NCBI GenBank assembly: GCA_025331445.1
Contig: JAIWNE010000011.1
Coordinates: 372,001 to 436,000, forward strand
Source: Blakeslea trispora
Taxonomy: Eukaryota > Mucoromycota > Mucoromycetes > Mucorales > Choanephoraceae
Direction: 5' to 3'
DNA length: 64,000 bases
Below are positions 11,670 through 23,346 of the stretch, piece after piece. The position numbers and the translations under genes were made by a program. The first letter of the stretch is position 1. Each line of letters begins with the position of its first letter. The notes beneath the pieces are model-generated. The model was not told where the DNA came from, made no database searches, and worked only from the letters and a program-made list of their open reading frames with translations.

Positions 11670-12277
11670 GTTCATTCTTCTGCATCAAAAGAGATAACAG
11701 GATGATATATGGATGCCCTTGTATCAATAGAGACATGCAAGTTACTCATTACATACAAACAGCTATACAGCAATTCATATATAGACGCGTTTGTCTTAGT
11801 AGTTGGTCTGTTTATATAGCTCATATTGTTGGATGTGTTTATGCTAGGGAAAGAATCTGTTTTGTCATTGCAGAAATAGACAGTACTAAGACTCGATTTG
11901 TTGTCGGCAAATCTCATTGGCTCAATGTCCCTGAGTGTGTCTAAATTGCTTCATGTACTTTTGGTGCACCAAATTGTTAATGATGCAGATAAGTTTCTTC
12001 CTGTTTTCTCGACACAATGATCCATTGCTCAGAACAAGTAGCAAGCCTTTACCTTTGGTACTTTAGCATGTAAATGATAATCATTTGGTTGCACTGAATA
12101 TGAGAAGATCAATTGAGCCTATATAGCCCCATAGTTAATGCAGCCCATGGTACGGCTACGAAATACTTGAACAGAAGTGATGTATCAAGAGACTTTTGGA
12201 TAAATTGTTTGTCATTCAATGAAAAAATTCATTCAATCAAACAAAGTTATTGATTGCTAATTGACAATCACCAGCTA
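11670..12277 (+). mobile_element. 608-base dispersed repeat, copy 1
   Basis: Nearly identical, in inverted orientation, to 26843-27450. Both copies are 608 bases long, and similarity stops abruptly at both ends. The copy contains an 80-codon open frame (11702-11944; MIYGCPCINRDMQVTHYIQT, ending VVGKSHWLNVPECV) conserved in the other copy. There are no terminal inverted repeats. Close to the 3' end is a small hairpin, TGATTG-8 bases-CAATCA, followed by CCAGCTA, which recalls a Helitron 3' end although it lacks the usual CTRR. The other copy lies just downstream of a Helitron helicase fragment in the same orientation, so a Helitron-derived tail is the best guess. Confidence 0.75.
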
Positions 12278-12560
12278 TTGTCTTTATTTTGAACAAGACA
12301 TTTATTGTTGCACGGCTGTTTTGGCGTACTATAACTAATAGATCAGCCATTAAGTTTAGAATCCTTTCTCAGCTCGCTAACCTGAGATCTATTGAACTTT
12401 GCTACTATAGCGAAAGAGGATGTGTTAAAGAAAACTATTGCCTACTCTTGTGGAACATATCAGACCAAGTATGCAAATTCTTGTCCGGCAAGAGGAATAG
12501 GACTTTAAAATCAACTTAACAATTGAAAAGGTCCTTTCTTGCTTTTTTTTCACCTCCTTT

Positions 12561-14029
12561 ATGTCTTTAAACTTTGCTCGAAAAATGACAAGTATCTTAT
12601 CGCCAGCTTCCCCTTTCAAGATTGCTCTTGTTCAGTTAGGAGGAGTAGGCAGCGAAGTTGCTAAGAATTTGGCACATGCTCGAGAAAAGATTTTCGAAGC
12701 AGCAAAGAATGGTGCTCAAGTAGTCGTGTTACCGGTAAGTCTCAAAGATTGGCTATGAGCAAAATTTTAGCTTATGTCCGTTATATTTACTGAATATCGG
12801 ATCACGCTTCACCTTTTTTTTCTGATAGGAATGTTTCAATTCGCCTTATGGTTCAAACTATTTTACTCAATATGCTGAACCTTTGAAAGGCGGAGAATCA
12901 GTTGCTATGCTCTCCACTACTGCCAAGGTATCAGTTGATCATTACTTTCTTACAGGCAATCGAGAGACTCAAAATTGACGCTTCTTTGTTTTTTTGTGTT
13001 TTCGTGTTGATGATAGGATGCCAATGTATATTTGATTGGTGGTAAAGATGATTTTTGAGATTCATGCGTGAGTTGAATAACATCTTATATTATAAATAGG
13101 CTCTATCCCAGAGAAGGAAGAGTCAACAGGAAAGATCTTTAATACATTGACAGCTTATGACCCTTCAGGCAACATGATTGCCAAGCATAGAAAGGTACAT
13201 TTGTTTGATATTGATGTTCCTGGAAAAATCACATTTAAAGTAAGTTGTCGCTTTATTGTTGATGTCATCCTTGACTCACCCTTCAGCCATCAGGAGAGTG
13301 ACACATTAACTGGTGGCGATTGGCTTACCCATGTTGATACCAGTAAGTTTTTTTTTTCTGGTTAAGATATAGGAAAGCATTTAGTAAGAGCTGATACTAT
13401 TTAGAATATGGAAAGATTGGCGTTGGTATCTGTTATGATATTCGTTTTCCTGAAATGGCAATGATCGCTGCTCGCAAAGGATGTTTAGCTATGATCTATC
13501 CTGGTGCCTTTAATATGACTACAGGACCTCTTCATTGGGAACTTTTACAAAGAGCTAGGCAAGTGCAAATGAAAACATATAATTAATACATATTAACTTA
13601 TTTTTTTCTTTGTATAGAGCTGTGGATAATCAAATGTATGTCGCTGCTTGTTCTCCTGCTCGTGACATGTCTGCATCTTATCATGCCTGGGGTCATTCAA
13701 CAGTCGTAGATCCAAAGTAAGACCAAGAAGAAGAGAGGATTGCATATATATGTTTTTTTTCTTAAATGAAATTTCTAAATGCTTAGGGGTGTAGTTGTAG
13801 CTACTTGTGATGAAAACGAAACCATTGTTTATGCAGATATCGGTAAGAGGAAATTCTACGTTATCTTTTATTTTTTCAACTCATTTCTTGTGGATACAAA
13901 GATCCCAAACAAGTGCAAGAAGTACGCACAAACATTCCACTCTACGATCAGCGAAGATTTGATATCTATGGTGACGTATCAGAAACCGTTAGTATTGATG
14001 AAAATGGTATCGGAAAGAAGAAAGAATGA
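12561..14029 (+). CDS. NIT3: Omega-amidase / nitrilase-family amidohydrolase (Nit2/Nit3-like)
   Basis: Hydrolyses alpha-ketoglutaramate-type omega-amides (transamination by-products) in the Nit2/Nit3 family. Nine exons close in frame: 12561-12734, 12829-12927, 13017-13041, 13100-13239, 13294-13342, 13405-13558, 13618-13716, 13787-13842 and 13902-14029, for 307 residues. The catalytic triad is visible: Glu in [18 protein letters not shown] context, Lys in [18 protein letters not shown], and Cys in [15 protein letters not shown]. An alternative Met at 12585 would give 299 residues, close to human NIT2; the extra residues could be a weak targeting tail. The intron after 13558 starts with GC (GCAAGT), not GT. 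Confidence 0.92.
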
Positions 14030-14193
14030 GATGAATCTGCTAGATAAGAACGAGTGGTATATTATTGCAAGTAACTATAATAACAATAAAAAAATGTGGA
14101 AGGAAAGATATATGTGTATGTGCGTATGTGTATAAATTTCTGGGAGAATGCATGGATACGTATGTATGTGTTTTTTTTTGTACTGATGCAAAA

Positions 14194-16136
14194 CTAAAAG
14201 ACAGTGCCTAAAGCCTCAAACCAACTCACAATACTAGAGTCAATCTGAACACATTCTTTGAACTCTTCAAAATTTATGTAACCCTCTCTTTCAGTCTTTA
14301 TACTCTTGAAGGTTTTGTCTACCATTTCGTGAATTGCGCCCTGAGACATAGTCTGCATAATAGGAAATTTCTCTTCCCAAGCTTTTTTGCCTTGCTGGCT
14401 TTGTTGTTCCTGGTTCCTCACTAGCTGTGTATGATGTTCATGGTCGCCCTTGAGGCCTTTGTAGATATCAAATCTCTGGCTATCTGAGCGTAGTAGGTTG
14501 TCTGTGATATCTTTCATTTCTTCTTCTGAAACATTTGATAATGCTTTTGCCTCCTCAGCTTCTATTGCATATTGTCTGAGGAAATGGTCTTCCTTTAGTG
14601 GATATTTCTTGTGTTTTGATGTGCTCGGTCTGTTTGAAGGGCCTGCTTTAGAGGATGCGTACTCGCTCGAGTTACTCCTTGCTCCTTCATCTTGTAATTC
14701 AAAACTAGTGTTACAGTCGCTATTGTCACTCGCTTCGCTATCTGTTTCTTCGTGCTCGACATCGTTTTCGTTATTTCGATCAGAAGAGGTAGAGGGGATT
14801 GCGACATTGAAAGCAGCACTGACAGGTTGAGAAGCGGAGAATTCAAAGCTATCCATCATTTCGTCTTCCATTGCACTCACGACGTCTCTAACCAACTCCA
14901 TAGATAGATAAAAGTATGATTTGTACATTCTGTACAGTTCGTCCTTAGAGATATAGCCATCTCCATCCAAATCATATCCCCTAAAAGCATCTACAGAAAG
15001 AAAGAGTAAGAGCTAGTCATCAATTATGAAAGGCTTAAAGTAAAGATACATGCATTCAATCTTTTCATCCAAATTGCCTTTGCATAACACACTAAGTCCT
15101 GCGACAATCTCAGGAAAGCTGATAACACCATCGTCATCTTGATCAAAGAATGCAAATATTCTCTCTGTAATCAAGCTTTTTTCCAGTCCTAGAGGCCCAA
15201 GACATTGCTTGAATGTCTCTCTATCAATACCACCTTCATCTCGATCGACAGTTGAAAGTGATTTGAATTGCTCATACAATGCTTCAAGTTCAATTTTGTC
15301 AACTAAAGAAAAACATAATGAGACTCATGCTTCTTTGCAAAAGGTCACTGTTGCTTACAATGAGACTTGTGCTGCAACTCTCTGTATTTCTCGGTAGAAA
15401 GAGGCGGCTTGTTGTGATATTTGCCTGGATAGAATGCTGGTAGTAAAGCACTTCGAGGGTTGGCAAGAGGAGGGATAGGAATTCTGATCTTTAGAAATAT
15501 ATGAGTGTTGATATGCGTGTTGGAGCCTTCGCACATTTCGCATAGATCAAAATCAATGCAGTTGGCACATTTGTATCGTACACCTCGTATCGGTGACATG
15601 TTGCATTTGTTACAAGTGATTCCACCTATTCAAACGCCGTTAGCTATAAAATAAAGCCACATAAACATTATGCGTACGATGAATAAAGCCCTCTAAAGTT
15701 GTAAGAGACAGGAAAAAAGGCAAGTTAGATTCGCTTCAAACAAAAAAAAAAACCGTTGAAGTATACCTTTCCGAGATTGGTTTTCAGAAATGGCATGAAG
15801 TAAATTCAACAAGTTTCGATTGTCATCGTCGCTCCATTCCTTAAAGAGTGAAAGCATCTTTCGGTTGTCTAAATCTTCTTCTGTTTCTGTCAGGTTACTG
15901 TTGTTCTCTGGCGATTCGGATGCGTTCCTATTTCGCCTTCTTCTGCTAGTACGAGATCGGCGAAGTCGTGTAGAATGAGAGCCTGTATTGTCCGTGACAT
16001 CTGCTGACTGGTCATTGTTGTTGCTTAAAACATTGTTTTCGTCTTGCTGTCCGAAATAAGAAAAGGCTGCAATAACGGCAACACCTGCTATAACACCTGA
16101 TAGTGCAACAATTGCCTGAGTGATCCGTGGTGCCAT
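14194..16136 (-). CDS. Membrane-anchored ZZ zinc-finger and EF-hand protein
   Basis: Probable calcium-sensing protein of unknown role. Four exons close in frame: 16136-15767, 15625-15359, 15302-15054 and 14990-14194, for 560 residues. An N-terminal helix at residues about 6-28 (QAIVALSGVIAGVAVIAAFSYF) precedes an Arg-rich region (RLRRSRTSRRRRNRN). A ZZ-type zinc finger follows (CNKCN, then YKCANCIDFDLCEMCEG). EF-hands are then seen: DRDEGGIDRETF, DQDDDGVISFPE, DLDGDGYISKDE, and a weaker one near KTEREGYINFEEF. The C-terminal half also has a long acidic Ser-rich insert (about 320-370). The intron after 15054 appears to be GC-AG, because only this join gives EKIEYAFRGYDLDGDG. It is convergent with the amidase, with 164 bases between stops. 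Confidence 0.8.
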
Positions 16137-17341
16137 TGTTACAATCCGAACAAAAAGAAAAGAAGCAGAGTGTTGTGTTACTACCAGCTTTTTAAATATG
16201 TTGATCTTTTTTTTTTTTTTTTTTTGAGACAATAGTTGATGTAACAAATTAGGAATCTAAATAAAGTCAATAAAATGCATACAATAAGAATCAAACTAAG
16301 AGATAGCACTACGTCTTTCCATAAAAAAAAAATAAAGGGAGTGATGAGAGATATACAATCATACAAAAAAGCACACCGATTTAGCACAAAGCAACCTTGA
16401 CATGAAAATAGATGTTGACTTTCGAAACAACTGTGTTTTTATTAACGAATCTGCTTTTCATATCGAATTTGAGCCATACTATGGTACGATATACTATCAT
16501 TTAACTCTTGTTGTCACTGTTTAGCCCAAGTTAAGAACTGGAACAACAGCTACTTTGGGTGTACTTGGCCGACATGGGTAATTTGAAGGACATGATCTTG
16601 TTATGAACAATGCGCCTTACGCATCTCATATCAGATAGAAAAGCTGATTATCAGCCGAAAATACGGATTTGTATATCTTCTGCCATGTCTTCTCAAGCTC
16701 AATTCAACTCTGTTCTGCAATTAAGAGCATCAGTAGGTACGGAGGCAATTTTGAAAGGTGTACTCTTTCAAGAGATCAAAACTCATGGCAACTGGAACCA
16801 AAATTCCAACACTCTGGAGGATTATTACTTTATACCACCTAGCCAACATGAAGCTGGCATGACAAATACCAAACGAATTCTTCAATCTACTAAAAATCAA
16901 AATGCATCTAAAGTTGGAGTGAGCCATACAACAATTGTGGTAGGTACAACCCACAATGACCAAGTTGTCAAAATCAAGGCAGAGAAGGAGGTGGGTTCCT
17001 ACCCTTGGATAATGTCTTGACATTGGTTCTCCCACCGAGAGGGTGATTGAAAGTTGCAAACTTAGCTTAGAAAGGTATAAAAAATAGGATGTTGCAATTT
17101 TTTATTATTACTTATATTAATCAAAGAATAAAAGCGCGGCTAGAGAGCCTATCATCACATCATCTATCTTTGTTTCGCCAACTTGACCAATTCGGGAAAA
17201 AGTATATGTAGTTTTAACTTTATTTCCAGTTTTGTTTGTTCCTTTTCGTAAATAACAATTCAAAAAAAGGATGAGCAAAATGCAGTTTTCTCCTTTCTTT
17301 AGCTTCTTTTATTGTTATTCGTCCATCTTGCTGCTTCTATA
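16137..17341. other. Divergent intergenic region with one unassigned open frame
   Basis: About 1.2 kb between the ZZ/EF-hand gene and the P5 ATPase, transcribed apart. It holds T-runs and one longer open frame on the plus strand (16610-17020, 136 codons, containing GTEAILKGVLFQEIKTHGNW). That frame matches nothing I know and has no clear start context. It could be a small gene or a relic. Confidence 0.3.
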
Positions 17342-20300
17342 ATGAAGCTATTCAAAGAAATAGCTTTGCTGGCTATCTTCTTTTTCTTATCCATTGACGC
17401 ACTTCCAAGGTTTCATACAGGTAATAGATGTGCATATTACAAGATAAGAGACTTAATTGAAACCTAATTCTCTAATAATGTAAACAGTCAATGATTACTT
17501 CAATAATGGAACTGCATGTCCTCTGCTTACCCGATCCAATGTGCTTTGTCCTGCTTTATGTGTAGCTGATCTATCTTCATGTCCAACAGAATTTGGCCCA
17601 ACCTCTTGTCCTACAGACACTCGATTATGTCCAGATGGCATGTGTCACTCTAGTTGTGAATCAATACAACCAATATGCTCATGTCCTTCACAGCCCAACA
17701 CTAGGCTGGTAGCATGTCGCACGCCTCTCTATGTAGACATTCAGCATTACAACCCTGAACGTGCTACAATTCAGCTACATGAATCATGCTCAAAAGCTAT
17801 GGTAAACAATGCATCCATTGTGAATACTTGGGCAACGTTACAAGATAACAGTGAAAGTCAGATGATTTGGAATGTTTGCGATGCGCCTAAAGGCATAAGC
17901 TTCCCTATTCAAGGTAAAGAAATATATATATATATATATAAAATAGAAGGATCAAGTATGTTTGATTCACTGTTCTATTTGTTTTCAGCGATTACTGTTA
18001 TTATTTATTTGTCTGTATATCTTGCATTTTTTCCTCTTTGGGCTATATGGGCGTTTTATAAGCACACGAAAGAAAAGGTTTTGTAGTATTGAGATAATGA
18101 TGTTACAGAAAAAAAGAAGACTAACTTTATATAATAGACATATCAACCTGCGATATACGATCATGCTATAGTTGAAGAAATTAAATGTGAAGAAGAAACA
18201 GAAAAGAAGCATGAAGTTGTTGTCGAAAAAGATCAACTATCAGAGGATGAGACGTCTTTGCAACAAAAGGGTTTCAAAACTGATACATTTGGTACCTGCA
18301 TGATGCTTTATATTACCTTAGTCTCTCTTCTTTGGATTGCTATCTTGTTGATTCTTTCTCTCGATTATTATGGCTATGTAATTTCACAGACTCCTTTCGG
18401 ACTATTCTACAACTCTTATGATCTATCAAGCAAAGCCTTTTGCTTGGCATGGTTTTTAGCTACTAGTTGGTACTTGTTTATCAATATCGCACGTTCCAAA
18501 ATACGAAACTATTTTCGTATTGCTGTTCCCTTCTCTCAAGCCAACTACATTCGAATTAGAAAGCCACGCAAAGTCATTCAAATGAAGAATGAGTCATATC
18601 AGCAACAAGGACTTACATTCTTGCTAGGACATTTTGAAGACATCGTAAGACAATGGCTAGGTTTCGATACACTGGTAGTCACTGCCCCTGTGCTCTGTAT
18701 AAAAGGTGCAAAGTACTTTGAATTCCAATCAACCCGCTACTATTTTGATAATGCCGCGCAGCAATTTCAACCAGTCAACATCAACACTTTCTTTAGCTGG
18801 CATCCTAAAGAATTGATAAAGATGCATCATGGCTTGGAAGAGTCTGTTGCATCAGATCGCCTTGGTATTCTGGGACCTAACTTTATCGATGTCAACGTAC
18901 CGAGCTTTTTCAAAGCTCTTTGGGAAGAACTTACTGGCTTTTTCTACATTTATCAATTGATGATTCTTTGGTGCTACTTTTATCTAGCTTATTGGCAAAT
19001 CGGCTTATCAGATACATGTGTTATATTATTGGCTGCCCTTATTAAAGTGATCGTACGTCTTCGCTCAGAAAAGCGAGTCAAAAAGATGGCAGAGCATATT
19101 GACTCATGTCATGTCTTGAGAGATTCCCAATGGCAAAGCAACAGATCTACAGCTGACTTGGTTCCAGGTGATATAATCCGTGTTGAAGCTAACAAGACTG
19201 TACCTGTAGATGCAGTCATCTTAAGAGGCGACATCATTGTTGATGAAAGCTCATTGACAGGAGAGCCGTTGCCTATTCGAAAGTTTCCTCTACGTTTATC
19301 TAACAACAGTAGTGATGCAGTGTCTTTTAATCCTCAATCTTCTACAGGTAAAAACAACTCTTTGTTTGCTGGTACTACGGCCAAACAGTGTACTCCTGAT
19401 GCAATCGCGCTTGTTTTGAAGACACGAACAGATACTGACAAAGGCCAACTCATCCAACGCATCTTGTTCCCGCAACCAGTTTCTTTTATTTTCAATGAAC
19501 AGCTGAAGCTTGTGTTTTTCTTGTTGCTAATTTGGGCAGTTGTCTTGCTTGGATTTGGTGCTTGGTGGCTAGGAGGCACTGGTATGACTGCTTGGTTTTA
19601 TGGTACAATATGCGCCGCCCAGGTTATGAACCCTTTGTTACCTGGTGAGTTATTCCATTTTAGGATAAAGCAATGTTATTAATTCAGCTCTTTTTTTTTT
19701 TTTTTTTTTTTTTTTTGAAAAAGCAATTCTGGTTGTGGGTCAGTCAGTGGCTGCTGGAAGATTAAAAAAGAAAGGCGTATACTGTGTTGACTTTCCCAGA
19801 ATCTTAATGGCCGGCAAAGTACAAGTATTCTGCTTTGATAAGACAGGAACTTTGACAAATGAAGGGCTTGAATTCTTTGGAGTTCAGTCTGCTATTAATG
19901 GTCAATTTGAAGAAGCCCAGTATGAGCTAAGCCAAAAGACCACAAATCATCTGCTCCAAATGGGTCTATCGTCCTGTCATTCAGTAACCATGCTTCACAA
20001 TGAATACATTGGTAATCCTGTTGATATTGTCATGTTTAGAGCCACAGGCTCTTCAATTGCACCTGATGATACCATCACCAACCCAGCATTGCCTACTCTG
20101 CATGTCATTCAACGATTCGAGTTCCAGCATGAACGCGCTTCCATGTCAGTAGCAGTCAAGGACACTTCAACTGGTCATGTTCATGTATTTTGTAAAGGAT
20201 CGTTTGAAAAAGTAGCCGAGACAGCCAACCATATTCCTGAAGATTTCTACAAAGTAACATCTGATTATGCCAAAGTCGGCTGTTATGTACTTGGCATGGC

Positions 20301-21844
20301 TCACCGCGATCTTGGCATTTTGACGCCTGAGCAAGAAGCAGATTTGAAGAACAACTGGACAAGAGATGAACTTGAATCTGACTTGAACTTTTCTGGTTTA
20401 GTACTGTTTAAGAATCAACTCAAACCTGATACCACTGCTGCTATCGAACAGATTAAAAAAGGCGACGTACGCGTAGTCATGATCACTGGAGATACGGCTT
20501 TAACAGGTGTATTTATTGGAAAACAATGTGGTCTTGTTCCCTCCCAAAACACCAGCGTAATTCTGGCAGATGTCATAACTACAGAAGAAGGTGAAAAACT
20601 AATATGGACGCACACTGATACCGACCAAGCAGTAGTTGATATTCACCCAGCTATTGCCTCTGGTAGTGAGTTGGCGATGACTGGTAAAGCATTCAGGTGG
20701 TTTATGCAAGAGGGTACCATCCGTGATTATCTGTTTGACACCCGTATATTTGCGCGTATGACGCCTGTTGATAAAATGCTTTGTATCGAATTGTTTATGG
20801 AAAAAACTATTACCGCAATGTGTGGTGATGGTGGTAATGATTGTGGTGCGCTTCGATCAGCTCATGTGGGTATCGCAATGTCAGAAACTGAGGCTTCTGT
20901 AGTATCTCCTTTTAGTACTCCCAATCGTTCAGTTCAAGCATGCGTTGAGCTATTAATACAAGGTCGTTCAGCTCTCGCTACTTCATTTGCTAGTTACAAG
21001 TATTTGATCATGTATGGTGAGACTATGGCAACAGTCAAATTCTGTACCTTTTATTACACTATGTCTTTCTCCCAATGGAATTTTATTTTAATCGATGCCT
21101 TTATCACTGTTTTTTGCGCCTTTGCGGTAACCCAGGCTGGTGCTGCGCAGCGCCTTTCAAGCCACCGACCAACGGCACGTATCTTGGGACCAGAAGTACT
21201 TTTATCAGTAATTGGGCAGTTGTGGATCAACGTCTGGTTCTTGATAGGTTCTTTCATCTGGCTCTACACACGCGATGACTTCTTTACATGCAGAGAGTGG
21301 GATGCTAGAGCCACCGATGCTTCCAAGTGGTGGTTGCTCGGTGATAGTTTTGAGGCAGATGTATTGACTTTTATTGCTTTGTTTCAATTTGTTAACTCAG
21401 CTATGGTATTCAACTATGGCTACATATTTAGAAGATCTTGGTACCGCAATTATCTTCTGGTTGTCGTTTGGGCTACCTTTGTTGCTATTGTTAGCTATTG
21501 GGAACTTGCAGGTAAGCTTGGTACAAGCATATGAGAGCTGAATGTACTAAATTGTGCTGCTATCGATAGATCCTAATCCATTTGGTTGCTTAATGCGACT
21601 CAATTGCGGTAATCCTGATGTTTTGGTTTCTTTAGGCTATGAGAGACCTGGTTTCTATATTGAGCCATACAACAATCCATTAGGTCACAACGTGCTACCC
21701 AAGACATTCCGCTATCAGCTCTGGGTGTATTCAATAATCAATATGCTAGTAGTACATATTTGGGAGAGATTCTTTGTTTTAGGCCCTGTAAGACAGTGGC
21801 TTCGTCAAAGATACCCGCTCAAGAGGATTGTACTGAAGCAGTAA
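17342..21844 (+). CDS. P5-type ATPase with secreted cysteine-rich N-terminal domain
   Basis: P-type ATPase of the P5 family (Spf1/Ypk9/ATP13A relatives), which act in the ER or vacuole/endolysosome as helix or polyamine transporters. Six exons close in frame: 17342-17420, 17488-17913, 17989-18077, 18138-19644, 19724-21511 and 21570-21844, for 1387 residues. Key motifs: SLTGEPLP in the actuator, FDKTGTLTNEG with the phosphorylated Asp at about 739, MITGDTALT, and CGDGGNDCGALRSAHVG at about 1066. A signal peptide (MKLFKEIALLAIFFFLSIDA) leads into a Cys-rich region of about 120 residues with CP-rich spacing, then a transmembrane helix. The M4 motif reads MNPLLPA, where P5A has PPELP and P5B PPALP. 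The donor at 18078 (GTTTTG) is weak. P5A versus P5B is not settled. Confidence 0.88.
19691..19716 (+). repeat. Poly-T tract within the P5 ATPase intron
   Basis: A run of 26 T bases lies inside the intron 19645-19723, directly upstream of its acceptor GAAAAAG. It probably serves as an extended polypyrimidine tract. Its length may be uncertain owing to homopolymer sequencing. Confidence 0.8.
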
Positions 21845-22044
21845 CAACACCTTCCTTTTCTTGGAGATATAATTTTGTACTTTCATAGCTTAAATTGGGA
21901 CGTTTTGACCAATAAATTACTTGTTTAATTCTGTATTATGCAGCAAAATAAAACTCAGACAATAAGCACTACATTTCCTTGATTTCTTTTTTTCTCACCT
22001 TGTCTTTTCTTGCTTTCTCTTTTTTTTTTATATATATTGAACTT

Positions 22045-22953
22045 ATGACAGTGCACTCAAGAGTAGCTATTGTTGGAGCTGGAGCTGTTGGAGCATCGCT
22101 TGCCTATGCTTTAATGTTCAAGAACGTCTGTTCTGAAATATTGATTGTTGATATCAGCCCTGATATTGTTAAGGCTCAAGTGCTTGATTTGGCAGACGCA
22201 GCCAGTGTAAGCCATACACGTATTCGAGCTGCTACATCTTTGGAAGCTGGTCAAGCAGATGTAATTGTTATAACTGCAGGAGCCAAACAAAAGGATGGTG
22301 AGCCACGAACCAAATTAATTGAGCGCAACTATCGTGTATTGAAGAGCGTGATTGGAGGAATGCAGCCAATTCGTCCAGATGCCGTTTTACTTATGGTTTC
22401 AAATCCTGTCGATATCTTAACAGCCATTACGCGCAAACTTTCAGGGTTACCTTTTAGCCAAGTGATAGGTTCGGGCACATATCTGGACACAACACGTCTT
22501 CGTGTCCATCTTGGCGAACTGTTTGATGTCAATCCACAAAGTGTTGATGCTTTTGTGTTAGGAGAGCATGGGGATTCTCAGATGATTGCATGGAATGCGG
22601 TTACCATTGGAGGACAACCTTTGAGCTCCTTTCCTGAATATAAAGAGCTTGATAAGAAAGCAGTAGCTCAAGTAGTAGCGGGGAAAGCAATGGAAATCAT
22701 ACGATTAAAAGGAGCGACATTTTATGGAATCGGTGCGTGTGCAGCCGATTTGGTCCATTCGATCATGCTAAACAAAAAAGTTATCCATCCAGTTTCAGTT
22801 TATGTGGAAAGATTAGGCGTCACTTTATCCATGCCAGCAAAAATAGGATGGGAAGGCGTTCATTGCGTTTATGATGTGCCACTTACTGAAGAGGAAGAAG
22901 AAAATCTTCAAAGATCTGCTGCTGCTCTTCGTGCAATTGAAGAACTGTATTGA
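22045..22953 (+). CDS. ldh: L-lactate dehydrogenase
   Basis: NAD-dependent reduction of pyruvate to L-lactate. A single exon gives 302 residues. The Rossmann motif is [18 protein letters not shown] near the N-terminus. The specificity residue is Gln in [19 protein letters not shown] (position 102 in LDH numbering), which marks LDH; malate dehydrogenase has Arg there. The loop Arg follows in GEPR. Substrate-binding Arg is in [13 protein letters not shown], and the catalytic His is in LGEHGDSQ. The ATG at 22045 was chosen because upstream in-frame codons encode a T-rich leader. The lack of introns contrasts with neighbours; intronless ldh genes are known in Rhizopus. It is probably involved in lactate fermentation under oxygen limitation. 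Confidence 0.93.
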   Translation: MTVHSRVAIVGAGAVGASLAYALMFKNVCSEILIVDISPDIVKAQVLDLADAASVSHTRIRAATSLEAGQADVIVITAGAKQKDGEPRTKLIERNYRVLKSVIGGMQPIRPDAVLLMVSNPVDILTAITRKLSGLPFSQVIGSGTYLDTTRLRVHLGELFDVNPQSVDAFVLGEHGDSQMIAWNAVTIGGQPLSSFPEYKELDKKAVAQVVAGKAMEIIRLKGATFYGIGACAADLVHSIMLNKKVIHPVSVYVERLGVTLSMPAKIGWEGVHCVYDVPLTEEEEENLQRSAAALRAIEELY

Positions 22954-23346
22954 TTATACCCTTGTTTTCTATCAATAAACAGGTAGAGGTAGCTTAGTCA
23001 TTTACTCTTAAAGTTGAAGAAACCCTTGACTTTGGCTGGTAAAAGCATATGATATTAGCAACCAATGAACGTGCTTTTTGCGTCATTAAAGAGACTCGAT
23101 AGAGCATTAAGAAAGAGGACCGAAGATCCTTTTCTATTTTATCTTTGATGTTAAAGGTCTTGATGATGGCCCCTTGTGTTCATTAATAACCCGTACAAGA
23201 AAATAAGGGAAAAGTCAGTACTGTAGGAGAAGCAAACACTTGATAAATTTGTAAAAGGTCATATTTGTACAATACAATTCTGCTTTTTCATTTATCATAA
23301 TACATACAAACAATACTATATACATTTAAAAATAACTAGATACGTA
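22954..23346. other. Convergent intergenic spacer
   Basis: About 390 bases between the stop codons of lactate dehydrogenase and the Rad4/XPC gene. It holds both 3' ends and no supported frame. Confidence 0.4.

Noticed and set aside
11670..12277. Target-site duplication TGTCT flanking repeat copy 1
   Set aside because: TGTCT occurs near both ends but is offset by a few bases and is absent around copy 2, so it is probably chance.
14498..14830. 110-codon plus-strand frame inside the ZZ/EF-hand gene
   Set aside because: It is the antisense shadow of the acidic Ser-rich coding region and has no features of its own.
16610..17020. 136-codon open frame as a definite gene
   Set aside because: Composition is ambiguous and nothing is recognised, so it is mentioned only within the intergenic entry.
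22045..22953. Malate dehydrogenase as the identity of this gene
   Set aside because: The specificity residue is Gln ([10 protein letters not shown]), not Arg, which indicates lactate dehydrogenase.
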